From the NCBI GenBank assembly GCA_963971305.1, contig OZ020303.1, positions 66,464,867-66,528,866 on the forward strand: a DNA stretch of 64,000 nucleotides. Direction: 5' to 3'. Made by a program: the position numbers and the translations under genes. Source of the DNA: Arcuatula senhousia (Eukaryota; Mollusca; Bivalvia; Mytilida; Mytilidae). Of this stretch, positions 34,030-45,621 are shown piece by piece. The notes under the pieces are model-generated. The model did no database searches. It was given only the letters and a program-made list of their open reading frames with translations, and was not told where the DNA came from. Position 1 is the first letter of the stretch. The number at the start of each line of letters is the position of its first letter.

Positions 34030-35040
34030 GCCTTTGAGAGACAAGATATTGTCCCCGCCAGACTCGGAGTTGGAGCATACAACAACAGTCAAATTTCAAT
34101 TTAGCCCAGCGACAAGGTTACTTAATACATACCTCAAGACACAGAAGGCCCCCAGCTTACCCCAAGTGGACAAGCTGAAAGTTGGAAACACACACCATGT
34201 TTGCCGATTCATTAAGTCATCTCTTATACAAAGTCATTCCCCACACAGGAGGCACTTTTCACCCTTCCTTTCCCCTGAAACACAGAGGGCCCCAGGTTCC
34301 GATACCTTAAGCCGGAGACACACTCAAAATTCACCTTTCCCCAGTATTTCCCTCAAAGACACAGAGGGCCTCCGATTCTAATATCATAAGCTGAAGACAC
34401 AATTTTTTATACCTCTTTTCCCGATAAGTAACCATTTTTATATTACATGTACATGTATACGCCGCCGTAACTCTTTTTCTCCTATAAGCTAAACAGAACA
34501 CCTCCTGGTACCACTTAGTCAAGCCACAAGCTGGAGACATCCCAATGTACCTCCTGCTTTATTCTCCCCTACAAAATAAATGAACCAGTCACATATCACT
34601 TCCCCTCATCCACCAGTAATTTTTCGTAAATGCTGTATGCAACCGGACCACCGCCAGGGTCCAAACAAAACTCCGATATACTCTGTCATATGAGTGCTTC
34701 TAGCATGAAGCCCCAATGCTTACAATGACTCCATTCTGATTTCTCACCATTACCATTTACCCTTCTTGTTTTAACCTCTGCCGTTACTTTACACTTTGCA
34801 GCTTCTCTCCTACCTGTAACGATTACCTTTCCTGCTACCAACAAGCTCTAATTAGCCATTTTGCCACCAATACTAGGTTTTACTTGTGTAACATCTTGCA
34901 TTTCTGTTTCAAACTCGACACCAATCCCTATCATTTTTTATACTGCCCCACGAGAAAGACTTATTGCACAGAGCGCTGGAAAGATCCGTACTATGCAGTA
35001 CGGAATAGGACTTCAGCTCACAGACTGTTGTGTTCTTGTC
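34030..35040. other. C/T-rich interval with loose 85-bp repeats
   Basis: The + strand is pyrimidine-rich, unlike its neighbours. Around 34130-34400 the words AGACACAGA(A/G)GGCC, AAGC.G.AGACAC and TTTCCCC recur roughly every 60-85 bp. No gene recognised. It may be the remainder of the Ty3/gypsy element whose gag lies at 36830-37400, into which the Penelope-like copy at 35045 inserted. Confidence 0.45.
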
Positions 35041-35044
35041 CTGT

Positions 35045-36230
35045 TTTAGCATTAAAACGTTTGATTTCTTTACATTATATACTTCAATTCCACATTCACA
35101 ATTAAAATCTCGTTTGGCACAGCTGATTAAACGTAGCTCTATAAAAAAGAACGGAAAACGCAGGTACAAGTATTTGGTAGTCGGTTATAAAAAGATTTAC
35201 TTTGTCATCCAAGAGTCTAGCAAGAAAAACAAATTTACAGAAGATCAAATAATAGATATGCTCAACTTGCTAATCGACAATATATTTGTACAGTTTGGTG
35301 GACGTGTTTTTCAGAAAACAATTGGTATCCCTATGGGCACAAATTGTGCACCATTGCTTGCCGATTTGTTTCTTCATTCATATGAAGCAGACTTCTTTCA
35401 ATCACTTCTAGACAAAAATGACCGCAAACTTGCTTTATCCTTCAATATCACATTTCGTTATATTGATGATGTCCTTTCACTAAACAATCCTCGATTCGGT
35501 GACTATTTACATCTCATATATCCGAAGGAACTTGAGATAAAGGACACTACAGATTCTAGGAGGTCCGCTTAATATTTGGATCTATTTCTCGAAATTGACA
35601 CACAAGGAAGGCTTTGCACAAAGCTCTATGACAAACGTGATGACTTCAACTTTCCAATAGTTAACTTTCCGTTTCTGTGTAGCAACATTCCGTCCACTCC
35701 AGCATATGGAGTTTACGTATCACAATTGATTCGTTTTTCCAGAGCATGTGGGGAGTACAACGACTTCCTTGATAGAGCTACACGGCTGACAAGCAAACTG
35801 TTAACACAGGGGTACGTTGCTCCCAGGTTGTTGTCATGCCTTAAGAATTGTAACGGACGACATCATGTGCTTGTATACAAATACGGGATTTCTATCTCTC
35901 AGATGAGCACAGATGTTGATTTGACATAGAGTTTTGTAATGTCATCCTTTCCAGGTTTGACCAACAATTAATCGATCTTTGGCAACGTGACGGGTGTGCT
36001 ATAGCAAGCAGGAACTGCTTACTCTTCCGGAGCACCTGAGTTCACTCTCGTTTCGACTTGAGTTCGCGTTGCTGAATGCGGTTTCGTTGTTATGTGTGTG
36101 TGTTTTATGTTGTTATGTGGTTTGTTTTGTTGTGTTGATTTTTTATCTGCCGGTTTTGTATTTGTCTTTACGGTTTTATGATACTGATTATCCCTTTGGT
36201 ACACCTTTGCTTCTTACATAGACATTGTCC
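35045..36230 (+). mobile_element. Penelope-like element family 1, best RT fragment
   Basis: The frame runs from FTLYTSIPHSQLKSRL through DNIFVQFGGRVFQKTIGIPM, the MGTNCAPLLADLFLHSYE motif and the active site RYIDDVLSLNN, then one TAA stop (35570-35572), and resumes in the same frame with LDLFLEIDTQGRL, KLYDKRDDFNFPIVNFPFL and ISISQMSTDV, ending at 35929. The 3' tail follows to about 36230. It lacks the N-terminal half and any GIY-YIG endonuclease. Assignment to the Penelope-like group rests on the F-T-x-IP, G-IPMG and YIDD layout. Confidence 0.83.
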
Positions 36231-36829
36231 CCTTTACTTGATACTTGTGCCCTACACGGCTTTCTACTCTAGATCTCCATGTGCCCATCAATTCCCTCGA
36301 AGTCCCACTCTTTTTGGTGGCCTGCAGTTACCCTTCTATCTGTCCCCTTTTCGCGCTATTATCTCCTGTCGCAAACTCTAAGGGACTTTCCATTTTCAAT
36401 TTTAGACCCTGAATAGTTAAATTAAGACTCTGTGTTTTTATCTACTTCAGGCATGCTCTAGTCTCTCGAGTTGCCACCTTGCAGTTTGAAGTCTATTTTT
36501 TTGCTTTGAAAATACTTTGCTTCTAATCCACAGGGACTTATGATTTTGGGAAATACATATTAATAGAGCCTCCAATTTACCCACAAGGATGCCTATCTCC
36601 CTTCTTTATCTCAGAACCTTGTATTAACACCCTCATACTATGAGTCCCATCCACGATTTTGTCCATCTTAGACTAGAGACAATCAAGTCTACCCCAAAGT
36701 TGTATCTTTCCCCTTTTCCAGCCCACTCCTCTTCCATCTTTCTCTTTTCCATAACAACCCATATTTTGACCCCTGATCCGAGCGGTTTTCTTTTTCAGGA
36801 CTGACCTCTTAATTTTGAAGTTCGTTGGC

Positions 36830-37400
36830 CCATCTTTGTCAAATGATTTTGCTGGTGCCACTATACTGCATCTAATGCCTCTTTAATAGTCTTTGAAAGG
36901 GCATTAAAAACGTAAATACCTGCCTCCCTGTCAAATACCTCTGGAAATTTGTGTTTACCACTGCTCGTTGTTTTGTACATGTAGACTGTACGACTCCGTT
37001 AAGCCTTGGAAAGCCAGATTAGCCAGGGAAAACACCCTGTCGGTGCAGTTTTCTAGTGACTCGTCGAGAGTCTGACACATATTATCAAACTGTTACTGAG
37101 CAGTTTCGGGCAGCTCTCTTAACCCAAACTTTTTTCAAACAAACCCACTGTTTCTTTATTAGGTACATCTGAGTCTGAACTCGAAAAGCATATAAAACAC
37201 TAGCCTTGCCTTCCAATTAACGTCGCTGCAGAAAAAATATCTAGGTATAGTTTCAACGTTAAACTCCCAGTCAGTCCTCCAAGCACCAGCATTATTGACT
37301 TTGACATTCATTTTCAGCCCTCCAACTAGCCACCGCAAGTCTTTAAATTATGCATAAAAGGCTTTCCAGTTAATGGTGCCATTGAATTTCAAAGACTTGT
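36830..37400 (-). mobile_element. Ty3/gypsy-type gag relic
   Basis: The minus-strand translation gives LKMNVKVNNAGAWRTDWEF, then KKFGLRELPETAQ, then MCQTLDESLENCTDRVFSLA, then after a frameshift DREAGIYVFNALSKTIKEAL. This series matches the capsid-like gag of mollusc Ty3/gypsy elements (FG..ELP..AQ, Q..DESLE.W.DRV..LA, DKEAG). Stops at two or more places. Flanking minus-strand frames (36673-36861, 37535-38066) probably belong to the same element but are not recognisable. Confidence 0.65.
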
Positions 37401-38870
37401 GTAGATAAACAGTTCGATTGTGCAGGTAAACAGTTTGATTGTAACCCCTGTGACCCTCATTTCCTGCTATGTTACCAAATTCATTAACCCTTTTGTCCTG
37501 CTCATTTGATCAACTTGGGGGTTATAAATCGATCTTAATTTTCCCATTCAACCCGATTTTTTTCCGCTGACAATCTCCAAGCATTTTCCCAAGGTAATAC
37601 ATGCCATTGTCTTTGCCCTTTTCTCGTGTCTCCTAGTTGAGTGACCGGCTGTATTGACCCATGCTTCCCCTCGGCCTTTATCGTGCCCATACTCCTCATG
37701 TATACCAGCATTTCGTATGGTGTGACCACACACGGTACCTTTGTTACCATCCCACTTGCCTCTGGTTGCACCACATCCTTAAGAGGGATCGTTCCTCTCG
37801 TGTGAATTTTTACCGGAGCCAATCTCCACGTTTTTCTGTTAAACGGTCTTCCCAGTCCCTATATCTCCCCCTCAAAGTGGAGACTGATGAGAAATGTAGC
37901 TCAAGATGTCTGGAAGGACATTATGCGGGAGCCAGTCTTGATTCCCATAATACCTTTGCTTATCTTTACTCCTTTTCCCATTTTCACGCCAAGGTGCCTG
38001 GTGTCCTTGCTCTCTTACCTTACACCATTGGACCCCTGTCTTATCCGGGATGAGAAATCCAGACATTGCAGCAATCTTGTGGTGATCTTCAAGGACGGGA
38101 TATCTTACTGCAGGTTGACTAGTTCCAGGTCTTCTTTCTTCCCTTAATCTAGAATGCTCTCTGCATCCTCACATCCAATGCCGGGGCGGACATCAACTCC
38201 TCGGAAGAACAAAAGCTGACCCTCATTATGAACAAACCCTGAAGTTTGTTGGATGTTTGTATATGCTCGTTATTAAAGTGTTTAAATATTATTTTTTGTG
38301 ACTTGTATTTCCCAAACATATAAAGTAATGTAAATTTTTGTTTGTTTTCTAAGTGTACAAGTAATCCACCTCAACCGTTTTATGTTGTTCCCTCTTTCTT
38401 ACCAGGGGTGTTTTGACTACTAATTTTTATTTTTTTTATTTTCTTCTTTGTTTTGTTTGGAACAAAGTGTGTTGACTGAACAGTTGTTTGCCATCACAGT
38501 AAAGAATCTGATTAGTCAACACCACGTGTTCCGATACGGAGGCAATTCCCCTTGATAACTATGTTTAGAATCACAGAAGGTAACCTCAACCTTGAATATC
38601 TCACACAATCTGCAAGAAAATTTCGCGACAAGGACTTTGAAAGTCACAGCACAGTAAAACTGCTAACCTACTCACTTGTAGTAGTACAATGGGCTATAAC
38701 GGCCGTATTGGTAGACGCTGTCAGGAGTATCATAGATGCGTCAGCATCGTCTAGGGTTAAGTAATTCAACTGGTGCATCCAACTTGTCAGTTGTGATCAA
38801 CCACTACTAGATCATCTTACTTGGCCCCTGGTTAGTCCTATGCACTTGCTTCGGGTAATTATGTAAATCT
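37400..38870. other. probable 5' part of the Ty3/gypsy relic, then unknown DNA
   Basis: 37400-38230 keeps the pyrimidine bias and long minus-strand frames (37535-37822, 37872-38066) without recognisable motifs. 38260-38870 is ordinary AT-rich DNA with a 70-codon frame (38552-38764) that I cannot identify. Confidence 0.4.
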
Positions 38871-38884
38871 GGAATTTGATCACG

Positions 38885-39115
38885 AGTCGATTAATTGCAC
38901 ACGAAATGTAATGTATCCTTAAGTTTAAAGAAACAGGGTACAAAGACTAAATAGCGATTTATATAATGTAACATGCTTGTTTTAGTTAGAGTTATAAAGG
39001 TGTACAAATAGGCCAATTAAATGTCGCTAATCTGAAAACACAAAGTAAAAAATTGAAGACACAAATCATCACAAAAAATTCAAATAATAAACAAAAACAC
39101 ATATATTACAACAAA
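38885..39115. repeat. duplication block shared with 17385-17600
   Basis: Aligns with the block before pseudogene 1 and has the same position relative to pseudogene 2. Non-coding. Confidence 0.6.
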
Positions 39116-39149
39116 ACCGCTATCAGCAACATAAGCTCAAGTAAACTCG

Positions 39150-39500
39150 ACTGTTTATACTCAATGGAAGATGGTAGACATTTGTTCAGTTGTTACATCT
39201 TTGATGTGAATTGCATAAATAAATTCTAGCTTGTAATTGAGTTGACGTGTATAGTCTTGAAATTAAAGATCAATATCCAATATTATGGCGCATGTTTAAG
39301 AACTTGTAACACATCACAAGGTAACATTCAAATATTAGCGAGTTTTAGCTAGTATCGGATCAAAAAGCAGCAAACACTGAAAATAAATTGTCCCATATAT
39401 AATTTGTAAGCAGTGGTAATATTTTCATAATGTCTATGGTATGGCAAACCCTGCTGGAGACAATACCACACAATACGAAAATGTATAACATTAAATGGAA
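39150..39500 (+). pseudogene. TLR pseudogene 2 (LRR cap, TM and TIR remnant)
   Basis: CTCAATGGAAGATGG matches 27399-27413 of TLR-A. Then GTGAATTGCATAAATAAATT, AAGATCAATATCCAATATTAT, GCGCATGTTTAAGAACTTGTAAC and GCAGCAAACACTGAAAATAAATT follow the same order as TLR-A 27460-27700. All frames are broken. It lies 11 kb downstream of TLR-A and 10 kb upstream of TLR-B exon 1. Confidence 0.78.
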
Positions 39501-40560
39501 TGCTTGGTGTAGAGCTTTTGATGCCGAATACTTAGTATAACCTACCCTAAACTTATTCTTGGAAAGGCGGGAGAGGCATCGCAACAGCAGTTGCTTATTG
39601 ACTTTATGTAGCTCAGGAGATTACTTTTGTGATCTTTTATTTTTCCGTTATGGTTGCCTTGATTTTTCTTTTTTTTTCGAATGTTTAAAATTGATCATCC
39701 CTGTTTGGTAGGTCTGTTATAAAAGAGGCAAAGAGGCACCAGTGGGTCATTCGAGTGTCAAAAGTCCGAAAGGGCAACGACAAAACCGGTAAACACGAAC
39801 AAGAACAGCAGGAAGAAACACAAAACACATAATCAACCGAACGGAAATCAACAATGCGAACTAAAGTCGAAACAAGAGTGAACTAACAAAAAACCTTTAT
39901 TTGTTATGATCTAAGCGCACGGAGCAAATATTAATAACGTTTTGGAAGGGGCTGCATTCAAGTCAGGTTCAGTTGATTTGAACACCCTTCATTTATTTAG
40001 TAACGTTTTTAACTTGCCAGTGACAATGGACATAAAACATTCCTACTCCAATTCCTTTTGATTCTTTCACATACAATATGGTTTTGATCCTTGGCTGACA
40101 AAGAGTGTAACGCGTCGCGCTGACCAATTATTTTTAAATTAAAAATGAAATCATCTTTAGGGAGGTCTAGTAATTTTGATGGAGATGAAAAACATTTTTT
40201 GTAACATTTTGATTATTTGATACGATGAACATTCAGACGGAGATTTAAAAAACATACTCATATTTCCATTAATTATCTTGCACTAAAGCTTGAAAATACA
40301 CATGGCCTAGATTTTTATCAAACATTATATTAGGTCGTCGATTTCAGTACAATGTATTTGTTATATGAGCTGACTTCCTGGTTAAAAGTGATTTTAAATT
40401 CAATGCAAAATAAGTTGAAAAAAACATTCTCGAATCACTTCAAGGACACACATTTAAAGTATTTGAAAGTATTTACCTATGATCAGATATTAAGTACTTT
40501 AACTAAACATTATTTGATCACAAAACTTTGCGAACAATTAAAGTTAATTTAGATAAGACG
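39500..40560. repeat. segmental duplication block shared with 19075-19835
   Basis: Non-coding partner of the block after pseudogene 1, in the same order and interrupted by the Penelope-like tail at 39725-39890. It ends near 40560 with AATTAAAGTTAATTTAGAT. Confidence 0.72.
39725..39890 (-). mobile_element. Penelope-like family 1, 3' tail fragment
   Basis: AGAGGCAAAGAGGCACCAGT, GTCAAAAGTCCGAAAGGGCA and GGTAAACACGAACAAGAACA match the tails at 50660 and 28893. It interrupts the duplicated block, so it is younger than the duplication. Confidence 0.82.
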
Positions 40561-40674
40561 CATTATTAACGAAATTGTCATAGCTTTGTATATTGTCTTT
40601 TGATCGATGGATGTTTGCAATTCATCTTTGAGAAGAACACATTGATTTTGCTAAATCGTAAAAAGGTATATATA

Positions 40675-41943
40675 CACTTGGCCATTAGTTAGGGACCACT
40701 ATCTTTTTATATGAAGTACCATTTTAGATTTGTAATATTGGCAAAACTTTAAAGCATAGGTAGTAATTTCCAAGTAAAGTACTAATTTTATAACATGTTG
40801 AAAACAAATTTACCACTGGATATTAAAAACATTCATATAGTGCCATTTGATTCCAGTTTGAAAAATGTGGACAAACCCAAAAAATCTGATGCCAAAAAAT
40901 GTTTGAGTTTAAAAGCTCAACAATGCCTGGTGTAAAATGCTAGCATGTTGAAACCTTTTGGAAGATAAGAGGAAGGCATTTGTTGACATGAATTCGGCGC
41001 ACTTCGTTAGAAACGAGCAAGACATTGGCACTTCCGGTTACTTTTCTAAAATTGCCTCCTAATAACATACACAATAATGAAGGTTGTTACTTAAGGCATT
41101 GGTGATGGTTTTTAATGAAATCGTTACTTATTTCGCTTTTATAACACCATTTTGGGTTATATTCGTCAATTTGCACCCTGCGTTTACTGCGAATGCGCTG
41201 CCAGGATCACATTTTCTTGTTTTGCTTGGTCCTGAGTAGGTCATTATCAGTAAACCTCTCGACTAACCTAATGAAAAACCGTCATTTATGTAAACAATCA
41301 TTATCCTGCTTGACCACGTACTGTATTTAGTGACTTTGACATGATAAAAGCACAACAAATAGTGAAAAATGCTTATTTCCAGAGATTTTACTAGGTAAAA
41401 CTGTAACAAAAGGAAACCATCCCAAAGAGGTTTATTGCCAGAATGCGGCCAGAACATGGTGAATTTACTACAAATAGTCCATATTTTCACTTGCAAGTTT
41501 GTTTTAGGCGTTTTTTGCTCTTTAGCACTTCCGGTCACACATAAACGTTGAACGCGTTTCTTTATGGTCATATGCTTGCCATAGAATTTTAAAATTGTGC
41601 TCCATAACTTTTAAGTACACAAATACCTACAAATCATTCAAAAACCTTAAGGTAATGATATACCATTATGAAATGAGTTCCTTAAATGATAAAATCAGTC
41701 CACTGTATACATGGAGATGGAAAGTTTAAAAAGCGAACCAAACTTGGTTTTTTAAAGCATAGGGGTAACATTTTTGCAACGGGTATTTAAATATCGGAAC
41801 TTGCATAAATTTGAATATTCTAAGGGTAAAACTATACATTATTTATCAATATCTAAATATAACATTTTGCTTTATATAAAGTAATAATTTACACAATTTT
41901 TTTAATCACTCAAACTTGGTGGTCCCTAACTTATGGCCAAGTG
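40675..41943. mobile_element. 1.27-kb non-autonomous TIR element flanked by TA
   Basis: The left end CACTTGGCCATTAGTTAGGG (continuing ACCAC) and the right end GTGGTCCCTAACTTATGGCC (continuing AAGTG) are inverted repeats with 24 of 25 matches, each bordered by TA. The TA borders and CAC-type ends suggest a Tc1/mariner-related element. No transposase frame is visible inside. Words near both ends (GGCACTTCCGGTTAC, AGCACTTCCGGTCAC) hint at internal duplication. Confidence 0.8.
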
Positions 41944-42404
41944 TATTTATGTATATCGAATAGGTTATGACGTTAATGCTGAATCCGATAAAAATTTATA
42001 GGGAGAACTATTCGATATCTCAAACCCACTGCATTTCGTATGTGTTGGTCCCATGGTTACAAAGAATTATGTTGACTTGTTTTGTTTTGGACAGTGACTA
42101 AAATATCTCATTGAATATTAAAATTATAATTATGAACGCAATTTCATCCTGAAAACCAATTCGATTAGACTGACCTAAATATAACAAATGCACATAAATA
42201 AAAAACAAAACAAATGGGAATAAAATGGAAAATAAACACTAAGCCTGCGCTCTGCAGATAGCCCTGGTTTGTCTTATGGGGCAGGGCCCCCTTTACCTAA
42301 ATATCTGTAGCGATTCAACTGTTTTTCTGGCAAAGGTACATGTATATATCAGGTGGTTCATAGATAAACAAACCTTGTGAAAATACGGTCATTATGTATT
42401 GAAA

Positions 42405-42915
42405 AAAGAAATTTTGCATTACACTGTTGCCATGGAAACAGCAATAATTTGCCTAAATAACCTGAAAAAACAGTGTCAACAGCCTTTTTTGCTTGAAATT
42501 TGAGCACTGTTCTTCTTAATTATGTTGGCATTTTAATACAGTTTCCTGTTGAGCAGATGTTTAATTTTGAGAAAAATGGCCTCAACCTGGGTCATCGACT
42601 TTTTGATTTTTTGCAACCTAAAGGTTCATATATAAAACGTTTTTCTTTTAGAACTTAAAATTAGAAAATTTACCTAAAGTACACAATCCTATTTTCCCTT
42701 TGCATCCCCCATGTTGTTTACAAATAAAGCTAGCAACACTAAACTATGTATCAAAATTTTAAAGAAGTGCCAAATACCACATTTTTCCAATAAAATTATA
42801 AATTAAATTATTAGGTAACCAAAGCAACAGATTTTTTTAAAAATTCTATATATTTTCAACCCTTGCCAAATTTGGGAAACTAACACCCATCTGTGGAAAG
42901 CATGCTTAAGCCAAA
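42405..42915. repeat. direct repeat D1, copy 1
   Basis: About 80-85% alike to 43655-44035 with small deletions: GATGTTTAATTTTGAGAAAA, ATGGCCTCAACCTGGGTCA, GTGCCAAATACCACATTTTT, AACTAACACCCATCTGTGGA. It carries two RFX X-box-like sites, GTTGCCATGGAAAC (42426-42439) and GGTAACCAAAGCAAC (42814-42828). Non-coding. Confidence 0.85.
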
Positions 42916-43654
42916 AACTTTTTTTCGACATTTTTTTTTTTTCGTAATAATTCTAAAATTGAGAATCTTGCCATTAAAAAACACAAAAAAGTGTCGAAAT
43001 TGTATTACGAATAGTGAAGTAATTGCGGTTTCAATATGCAAGCCCGCTTAACAGAATTCTCATTTTTTTACCTTTTCCCCTTTTCTCTAGTCAAAACTGT
43101 CAAGATTTGAAATGCATTTTGGATCAACACAGGTATATCTTAATAAATTGATTGTTTAATCATTCTTTTGGTGACTTTGACCAATTTTACCCCAAACAAA
43201 TTCTGTATTCATGGAAAAATGATCTGTTTTGAGTAAAAAAGAAAGAAGATTTCAACATAAACAACAAGACCATTGAAGCCTTTTTGTCTACCATGACCTC
43301 TAGATAAAAGTTTGTTTGCTTAAAGGTGTACTTAATGGATGGGCTTCATTGTTTTCAACTTATAGTGTATAAAATGACCTTTCCAAAGATATCTTTACTA
43401 TGAGCGTGAACCAAATGGTTGTGAAGTTACACAAATTTTAAAAATAAGGGCGGACTGGTAAAAACGTTAAAAAAAACAATACGACCCTTAAGGTTATTAT
43501 GTTATATTCTGGTTGCTATAGTGAGTTCCGAAAGAATTTGGAAACCGTCATATGTGATTATAGGCTAAAGTGAACCTACATGTTTCTGAAAAGTTTGGAC
43601 AGTTTTTGTGAAATTTCAGCTTTATCACCCATTTTCTTTAAATTAAATTTTAAA

Positions 43655-44035
43655 TTTTATATAACACTGTTGCCGTGGAAACAGAAATATTTTTTCCTGT
43701 AGAACAGATGTTTAATTTTGAGAAAAATGGCCTCAACCTGGGTCAACTCCGTTTTGATTTTTATGCAATCTTAAGGGTCATAAAAAGTTTTTTATTTTAG
43801 AACTTAAAGATTTACCTAAAAATACACAATCCTAGTTTCCCTTTTGCAGCCACCATGTTGTTTACATATAAAACCAGCAACACTAAATTATGTATCAAAA
43901 TTTTGGGGAAGTGCCAAATACCACATTTTTCAACTAAAAATATATATTATAATATTAGCTGGTAACCATAGCAACAGATTTTTAAAATTCTATATATTGG
44001 GAAACTAACACCCATCTGTGGAAAGTCTGCTAAGG
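43655..44035. repeat. direct repeat D1, copy 2
   Basis: Second copy, shorter by loss of about 130 bp near its start. Its X-box-like sites are GTTGCCGTGGAAAC (43669-43682) and GGTAACCATAGCAAC (43961-43975). Confidence 0.85.
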
Positions 44036-44504
44036 TATGGACTCTAATAAGTCTTAGACAAAGGAGGAATATGAAATGTTCTTGTAATATTGCAATTAAT
44101 TCTAATATATATACTTTTTTCAGTGTACATTGTATCAGTGCTTTTGTAATAGAAGAAACTTTGCAATGTTTACCAAAGCACAATTCGAAACCTTTTCGAC
44201 GAAAATAGAGTACTTTAAACAGGTCGAGTCATCTAGATTTGATTTGACCTATCAATCAATCAATCAAAAATTTTAAAAATTGACCTTTCAAAGGGGAAAA
44301 AATAGTAAAACTTTTTTGACGTTTTTATATGATAGTTCTAAACATAAACATATTTTCTTTACCTTTAACCCTAAGGTTCTTCCTACCCCAGACATAGGTT
44401 GAATATCTTAGTAATAATTTGGTTACCCTGTTTGGTATTTTTGTTTATACTGTTCATGCTCTTCATATTCATACAGTGTTTGGCATTTTCAATATTTTTG
44501 GTAG

Positions 44505-44550
44505 AGCGCCTCTGATGAGTCTTGAATAGACGAAACGCGCGTCAGGCGTA
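44505..44550 (+). ncRNA. type I hammerhead ribozyme, array unit 1
   Basis: Stem I 5' strand GCGCCT (44506-44511), CTGATGA (44512-44518), stem II GTC/GAC closed by TTGAATA (44519-44531), GAA (44532-44534), stem III AC/GT around GCGC (44535-44542), C17 (44543, cleavage after it), stem I 3' strand AGGCGT (44544-44549). Every conserved core base is present. Stem III has only 2 bp, as in other metazoan type I hammerheads, and its strand ACGCGCGT is self-complementary, so two neighbouring motifs could pair into a dimeric ribozyme. Confidence 0.9.
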
Positions 44551-44861
44551 GCAAAATTTATTGTCTGGAACTTTGCTGTCATTAGTATTTCGAACACACG
44601 TGAAGGTTAGCACTGCTGGTGGAGTTTAGATTCCCCGAGGTTAGCCCGCTCCGGCACCAACACTTTTGAGTTGGAGAATACATCAAAGCTTTAAATTATC
44701 CGTCTAAATTTCAAAATTGTCTAAACCCTAAGGTTCTTCCTACCCCAGACATAGGTTGAATATCTTAGTAATAATTTGGTTACCCTGTTTGGTATTTTTG
44801 TTTATACTGTTCATGCTCTTCATATTCATACAGTGTTTGGCATTTTCAATATTTTTGGTAG

Positions 44862-44907
44862 AGCGCCTCTGATGAGTCTTGAATAGACGAAACGCGCGTC
44901 AGGGGTA
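44862..44907 (+). ncRNA. hammerhead ribozyme, array unit 2 (stem I mismatch)
   Basis: Same as unit 1 except C to G at 44904 (AGGGGT instead of AGGCGT), which replaces a C-G pair of stem I with G-G. Core residues intact. Confidence 0.85.
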
Positions 44908-45218
44908 GCAAAATTTATTGTCTGGAACTTTGCTGTCATTAGTATTTCGAACACACGTGAAGGTTAGCACTGCTGGTGGAGTTTAGATTCCCCGAGGTTA
45001 GCCCGCTCCGGCACCAACACTTTTGAGTTGGAGAATACATCAAAGCTTTAAATTATCCGTCTAAATTTCAAAATTGTCTAAACCCTAAGGTTCTTCCTAC
45101 CCCAGACATAGGTTGAATATCTTAGTAATAATTTGGTTACCCTGTTTGGTATTTTTGTTTATACTGTTCATGCTCTTCATATTCATACAGTGTTTGGCAT
45201 TTTCAATATTTTTGGTAG

Positions 45219-45264
45219 AGCGCCTCTGATGAGTCTTGAATAGACGAAACGCGCGTCAGGCGTA
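45219..45264 (+). ncRNA. hammerhead ribozyme, array unit 3
   Basis: Identical in core and stems to unit 1. Confidence 0.9.
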
Positions 45265-45575
45265 GCAAAATTTATTGTCTGGAACTTTGCTGTCATTAGT
45301 ATTTCGAACACACGTGAAGGTTAGCACTGCTGGTGGAGTTTAGATTCCCCGAGGTTAGCCCGCTCCGGCACCAACACTTTTGAGTTGGAGAATACATCAA
45401 AGCTTTAAATTATCCGTCTAAATTTCAAAATTGTCTAAACCCTAAGGTTCTTCCTACCCCAGACATAGGTTGAATATCTTAGTAATAATTTGGTTTCCCT
45501 GTTTGGTATTTTTGTTTATACTGTTCGTGCTCTTCATATTCATACAGTGTTTGGCATTTTCAATATTTTTGGTAG

Positions 45576-45621
45576 AGCGCCTCTGATGAGTCTTGAATAG
45601 ACGAAACGCGCGTCAGGCGTA
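45576..45621 (+). ncRNA. hammerhead ribozyme, array unit 4
   Basis: Identical in core and stems to unit 1. The unit has private changes outside the ribozyme (A to T near 45494, C to T near 45642). Confidence 0.9.

Noticed and set aside
37661..38147. Plus-strand frames in the pyrimidine-rich block (for example 37661-38053)
   Set aside because: The recognisable gag signature is on the minus strand, so these are antisense readings of the biased composition.
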